A stretch of 36,139 nt of DNA, taken from NCBI GenBank assembly GCA_022826205.1, contig JAJDVJ010000103.1, forward strand, positions 1 through 36,139, in the 5' to 3' direction. This document shows positions 33,540-36,139 of the stretch, in pieces. Made by a program: the position numbers and the translations under genes. Position 1 is the first letter of the stretch, and every line of letters starts with the position of its first letter. The stretch comes from Silicimonas sp. GTDB taxonomy: Bacteria > Pseudomonadota > Alphaproteobacteria > Rhodobacterales > Rhodobacteraceae. The notes under the pieces were generated by a model. It made no database searches and was not told the origin of the DNA. It saw only the letters and a program-made list of their open reading frames with translations.

Positions 33540-34600
33540 GGCGCCGGCGCGGCCCATGCCCGGTCGAGGCGTCCGGACTTGAGAAGCGACCGGAAGGTCA
33601 GGACACCCTGGCCGCCGTCGCAGCCCCAGCGCTGCCCGGAGCGCTTCATCCGGGTCGTCACAAGAACCTAGTTGGCAGGTTCCACGGCACCCAGGCCAAT
33701 GGCGTCGCCTGCGTCGGCGGAGTCCGCGCAGTTCATGCGTCGGCGGTTCTTGCGGAAGCAGGCCAACTCCTTCCGGATGCCGTCGGCTCCCTTCCCCTTC
33801 CGCAGCAGGTGGCGAAGGGCGTCAATCACCTTGCCGGCACCCTTGGGAGCGTGGCGCAGAAGTCCAGGAGGACCACATCGGGGCACAGCGTTTCCAGAAA
33901 ACGGAAGCCGTCAGGGGCGCCGTCAGCGACGACCGCAAGCTTCAGGTCCGGATCGAGATCCAGCCAGTGGAGCGCCTTGGCCTTCAGCTGCGACTTCAAT
34001 CTTGCCTTGCCGGCCTCCAGGAGACGCCCGAAGCACCGGCTCTCCAGCATGTCCCCCTCGGCATCGACCAGGGCCACGACGCCGCACGACGCCTCCCGCC
34101 AGCCCGCGTCCGTTGCCTTTCCGTCCGCCGTCCCGGCGTTCATGCGCAGGACTCCGTGCTTGACGTGGGGGCCCCCATTACGGAAGGCATCCTCGCTCTC
34201 ACGGGCCGTCAGGCCGCTCGTCAGGTACATCGAGAGACCCGCCGCCGCCGGCGTCAGCCCGCCCGCCGTCAGGCCAAGGACCGCCTCGGCCGGAACCAGG
34301 GACGCGCCGGTGCCCGAAGGACGGTACCGCGACCGGAGGAAGTCGACCGGCCCGAACATCGTCATCGCGCGGCCCCGCGTGACCTCGGCCTTCCGGTACG
34401 TCCTGCCTTCGGCGTCCACTGCATCGCCGTGGTCGTCCAGCGCCGCGAACGCGTCGGCCAGGACCGAGCGGGCCATGCCGAAGACCATGTCGCGGACCGC
34501 GCCCTCGGCCTCCAGCGGGTCGTCCCGGTACAGGGCCGCGACGTTCTCCGCCAGGCCGATCTCGGCGGCCCTCTCGACCAGGGCGATGCCCGCCTTCGCC
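33540..34600 (-). pseudogene. ISKra4-like transposase remnant interrupted by IS110 copy B
   Basis: Minus-strand pieces in order: ALVERAAEIGLAENVAALY (N-terminal side, right at the IS110 end), GPVDFLRSRYRPSGTGASL, VPAEAVLGLTAGGLTPAAAG, LSMYLTSGLTARESEDAF, then a sequence that does not belong (RNGGPHVKHGVLRM), then GKATDAGWREASCGVVALVD, LKLAVVADGAPDGFRFLETL, CPDVVLLDF, a deletion with frame change near 33850, GAGKVIDALRHLLRKGKG, a TAG at 33668-33670 and VTTRMKRSGQRWGCDGGQ, GVLTFRSLLKSGR. This order fits ISKra4-family transposases. It is dead through two internal deletions, a frameshift and a nonsense codon. The family name is from memory and moderately sure. Confidence 0.6.
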
Positions 34601-34664
34601 AGATGCCGTAATGGGGCGGCGAATCAGGCCGGTGCAGGTCGGGTTCGAAATGCCGCCGGTTTGG

Positions 34665-34765
34665 TGTCGTTGTCCCTGCCGCACACAACATGTGCTATTG
34701 TGGGCGGCGGAGGCGTTCCCGAGGGAACGCTTCCTGAACCAAGTGAAACGGAAAGGACAACGACA
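34665..34765 (+). ncRNA. Structured 101-nt leader of IS110 copy B (bridge-RNA-like or translation-control RNA)
   Basis: TGTCGTTGTCC (34665-34675) pairs with GGACAACGACA (34755-34765), which ends at the base before the ATG. Inside, hairpin 1 has arms GCCGC (34678-34682) and GCGGC (34704-34708), a purine-purine mismatch, then CACAA/TTGTG around a 9-nt loop; hairpin 2 is GCGTTCCC-GA-GGGAACGC (34713-34730). Compared with copy A, the fourth pair of hairpin 1 changes from A-U to G-C, the mismatch from G/A to A/G, and a G-U pair of hairpin 2 becomes A-U: changes that keep the fold. Position matches the bridge-RNA region of IS110-group elements. Confidence 0.62.
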
Positions 34766-35809
34766 ATGGAATTCTTTATCGGACTGGACGTGTCCATGGC
34801 AAGCACGTCGGTTTGCGCGCTCAACGCCAATGGCGAGATCGTCAGCGAGGCGAAGGTGCCTTCGGATCCGGAATCGCTCGTCGAGCACCTGCGCGGACAG
34901 CCCGGCAAGATCGCCGCGGTCGGCCTGGAGGCCGGCCCGCTGTCGCAGTGGCTTCACGGTGGATTGAGCGAAGCCGGCTTCGAGACGGTGCTTATGGAGA
35001 CGAAACGCGTGAAGTCCGCGCTGAAGGCGGCTCCGGTCAAGACGGATCGGCGGGACGCCGAGGGCATCGCGCACCTGCTGCGGATGGGCTGGTTCCAGCC
35101 TGTCCACTGCAAGTCGGTCGCGTCCCAGGAGAAGCGGGCCCTGCTGGGATCGCGTAACGCTCTCGCTGGAGGGATCATCCGGCTCGAGCTGTCGGTGCGC
35201 AGCATTCTCCGCAACTTCGGCCTGAAACTCGGCCGGGTGTCGAAGGGCCGCTGGGAAGACCGGGTCCGGGAACTGGCCTCGGAAAACGCGATGCTGTCGG
35301 ACGTGGTCGCGCCGATCCTGCGGCTGCGGGCGCAGATGCGCGACGAGTTGGCCATGATGACGAAGAGGATCCGAAGCCTGGCCATGTCGGACGCCACGTG
35401 CCGGCTGCTGATGACGATGCCTGGCGTCGGCCCGGTCACGGCGCTGACGTTCGTCACCGCTGTCGACGACCCGGTCCGGTTCCGAAGGGCGAGGGACATC
35501 GGCGCCTGGGCGGGGCTGACGCCGAAGCGGAGCCAGTCGGGGGAACGGGACGTGTCGGGCGGGATCACGAGGGCAGGCGACGTCGCGCTGCGCACCGCGC
35601 TCTTCCAGGCCGCCACGGTGATGCTGAACGGCTCGACGAAGATGAACTGGCTGAAGTCCTGGGCTCTGCGCGCGGCGGCGAGGCGTGGCAGGAAGCGCGC
35701 CACGACCGCGCTGGCCCGGCGCATGGGCGTGGTGCTTCTCCGCATGTGGATGGACGGGACGGAGTTCCGGTTCAGCCGGGATCAGGCGATGCGGCCGGAT
35801 CCGGCATGA
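34766..35809 (+). CDS. IS110-family DEDD transposase/recombinase, copy B
   Basis: 347 aa from the ATG at 34766 (GGAAAGGA upstream). The open frame extends far upstream but that part is the leader and the antisense of the ISKra4 remnant. Catalytic set D8, E55, D94, D97 and the serine of SQSGE near 260 are all kept; PGVGPVTALTFVTAVDD marks the Tnp domain. It aligns without gaps to copy A over ~345 residues with scattered substitutions (for example ILVGLDVS to FFIGLDVS), and it ends ten residues earlier (RPDPA in place of APDPALAWLHRICGL). Apparently intact. Both copies could act on each other's ends if the guide regions allow it. Confidence 0.93.
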   Translation: MEFFIGLDVSMASTSVCALNANGEIVSEAKVPSDPESLVEHLRGQPGKIAAVGLEAGPLSQWLHGGLSEAGFETVLMETKRVKSALKAAPVKTDRRDAEGIAHLLRMGWFQPVHCKSVASQEKRALLGSRNALAGGIIRLELSVRSILRNFGLKLGRVSKGRWEDRVRELASENAMLSDVVAPILRLRAQMRDELAMMTKRIRSLAMSDATCRLLMTMPGVGPVTALTFVTAVDDPVRFRRARDIGAWAGLTPKRSQSGERDVSGGITRAGDVALRTALFQAATVMLNGSTKMNWLKSWALRAAARRGRKRATTALARRMGVVLLRMWMDGTEFRFSRDQAMRPDPA

Positions 35810-36139
35810 GCGTGGCAGCAACGGATCTGCCCGTGTCGAAGAGGGAAGGAACGGGCCCTGCCTCTTGAGAGGCATCCCGTCCACGGACGTCCCCTTGCCG
35901 GGACGCGGTCTCCGATGATGTCGTGGACGGCCTCGTTGCCGAACCGCACCATCGTGTTCGAGCACGCTCGTCAGATAGACGCTCGGGGACCAGATTGGAC
36001 CAGGCATCATGTAGGCGGTCGAAGAGCCGACCACGGACGGAAGGAAGATGCCCGGCGGTGGACGTGAAGTGGACCTTCTCGAAAACGAAGAGGTGAGGTC
36101 TTGAGCGAAACCTGAACTGCATCGGCCTCGCGGAGGGGT

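Larger units (their letters stand above)
34601..36117 (+). mobile_element. IS110-family insertion sequence, copy B (about 1.52 kb, intact transposase)
   Basis: Same layout as copy A in opposite orientation: conserved terminus AGATGCCGTAATGGGG (34601-34616), a stretch that differs from copy A (~34623-34660), the 101-nt structured leader, transposase, and ~308 bp of non-coding right end that matches copy A up to CGAAACCTGAAC (36106-36117). Palindromes GCCTCTTGAGAGGC (35860-35873) and GTCCACGGAC are conserved in the right end. The left flank is the ISKra4-like transposase; the right flank is cut off by the window after two bases. Many substitutions separate the copies, so they arrived separately or diverged long ago. 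Confidence 0.75.

Noticed and set aside
34641-34700. tRNA-like T-loop GGGTTCGAA
   Set aside because: No acceptor stem, anticodon arm or D-arm can be drawn around it; it lies in the IS110 left end.
33473-34765. N-terminal 431 codons of the long open frame leading into IS110 copy B transposase
   Set aside because: They read the antisense of the ISKra4 remnant and the structured leader; the homologous copy A starts at the same MExxxGLDVS point.
34199-36034. 611-codon minus-strand frame
   Set aside because: Antisense of the IS110 copy B transposase; high-GC shadow.
28270-36117. Classical composite transposon made of two IS110 copies
   Set aside because: The copies differ at many positions, are not in a shared target and IS110 elements do not normally form composite transposons.

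Overview
The window is high-GC bacterial DNA. Gene content, the tightly overlapping ABC-transporter operons, TctD/TctE-type regulators and the FrcBCA-like sugar importer all point to a heterotrophic alphaproteobacterium with a large transport repertoire. The genus cannot be named from the sequence alone.

Left part (1-17.1 kb) is compact and intact. A PIG-L type amide hydrolase (minus strand, cut by the window edge) stands divergent to a five-gene plus-strand operon: sugar-type binding protein, two permeases, an argininosuccinate-lyase-like C-N lyase and a MalK/UgpC-type ATPase. Convergent to it is a peptide/opine-type importer: DppC-like and DppB-like permeases, a fused two-domain ATPase and a GntR/LacI-hybrid regulator on the minus strand, with a Tat-exported family 5 binding protein divergent on the plus strand. 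The shared intergenic region carries two facing promoter candidates and a perfect palindrome. Next comes a translationally coupled three-gene sensory set: TctD-like regulator, TctE-like kinase and a periplasmic binding protein without transporter genes.

Middle part (17.1-28.3 kb) is an accessory zone with many decayed genes: a frameshifted membrane protein, a Phd-type antitoxin with a broken toxin, an IS1634-like transposase scrap, an apparently intact PIN toxin/Phd antitoxin pair, a small membrane protein and a TbpB-like lipoprotein. Inside it sits an intact two-gene ATP-citrate-lyase-like operon (429 aa and 910 aa), able in principle to cleave citrate to acetyl-CoA and oxaloacetate. Repeat arrays occupy 27.7-28.3 kb.

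Right part (28.3-36.1 kb) is a FrcBCA-like sugar ABC operon followed by a decayed ROK regulator, bracketed by two related but not identical IS110-family elements in opposite orientation. The right element sits in an ISKra4-like transposase pseudogene. Both IS110 copies keep, directly before the transposase start codon, a 101-nt leader predicted to fold into an 11-bp closing stem around two hairpins, with a compensatory base-pair change between the copies. This is the best candidate for an RNA-based system here (a bridge-RNA-like or translation-control RNA).
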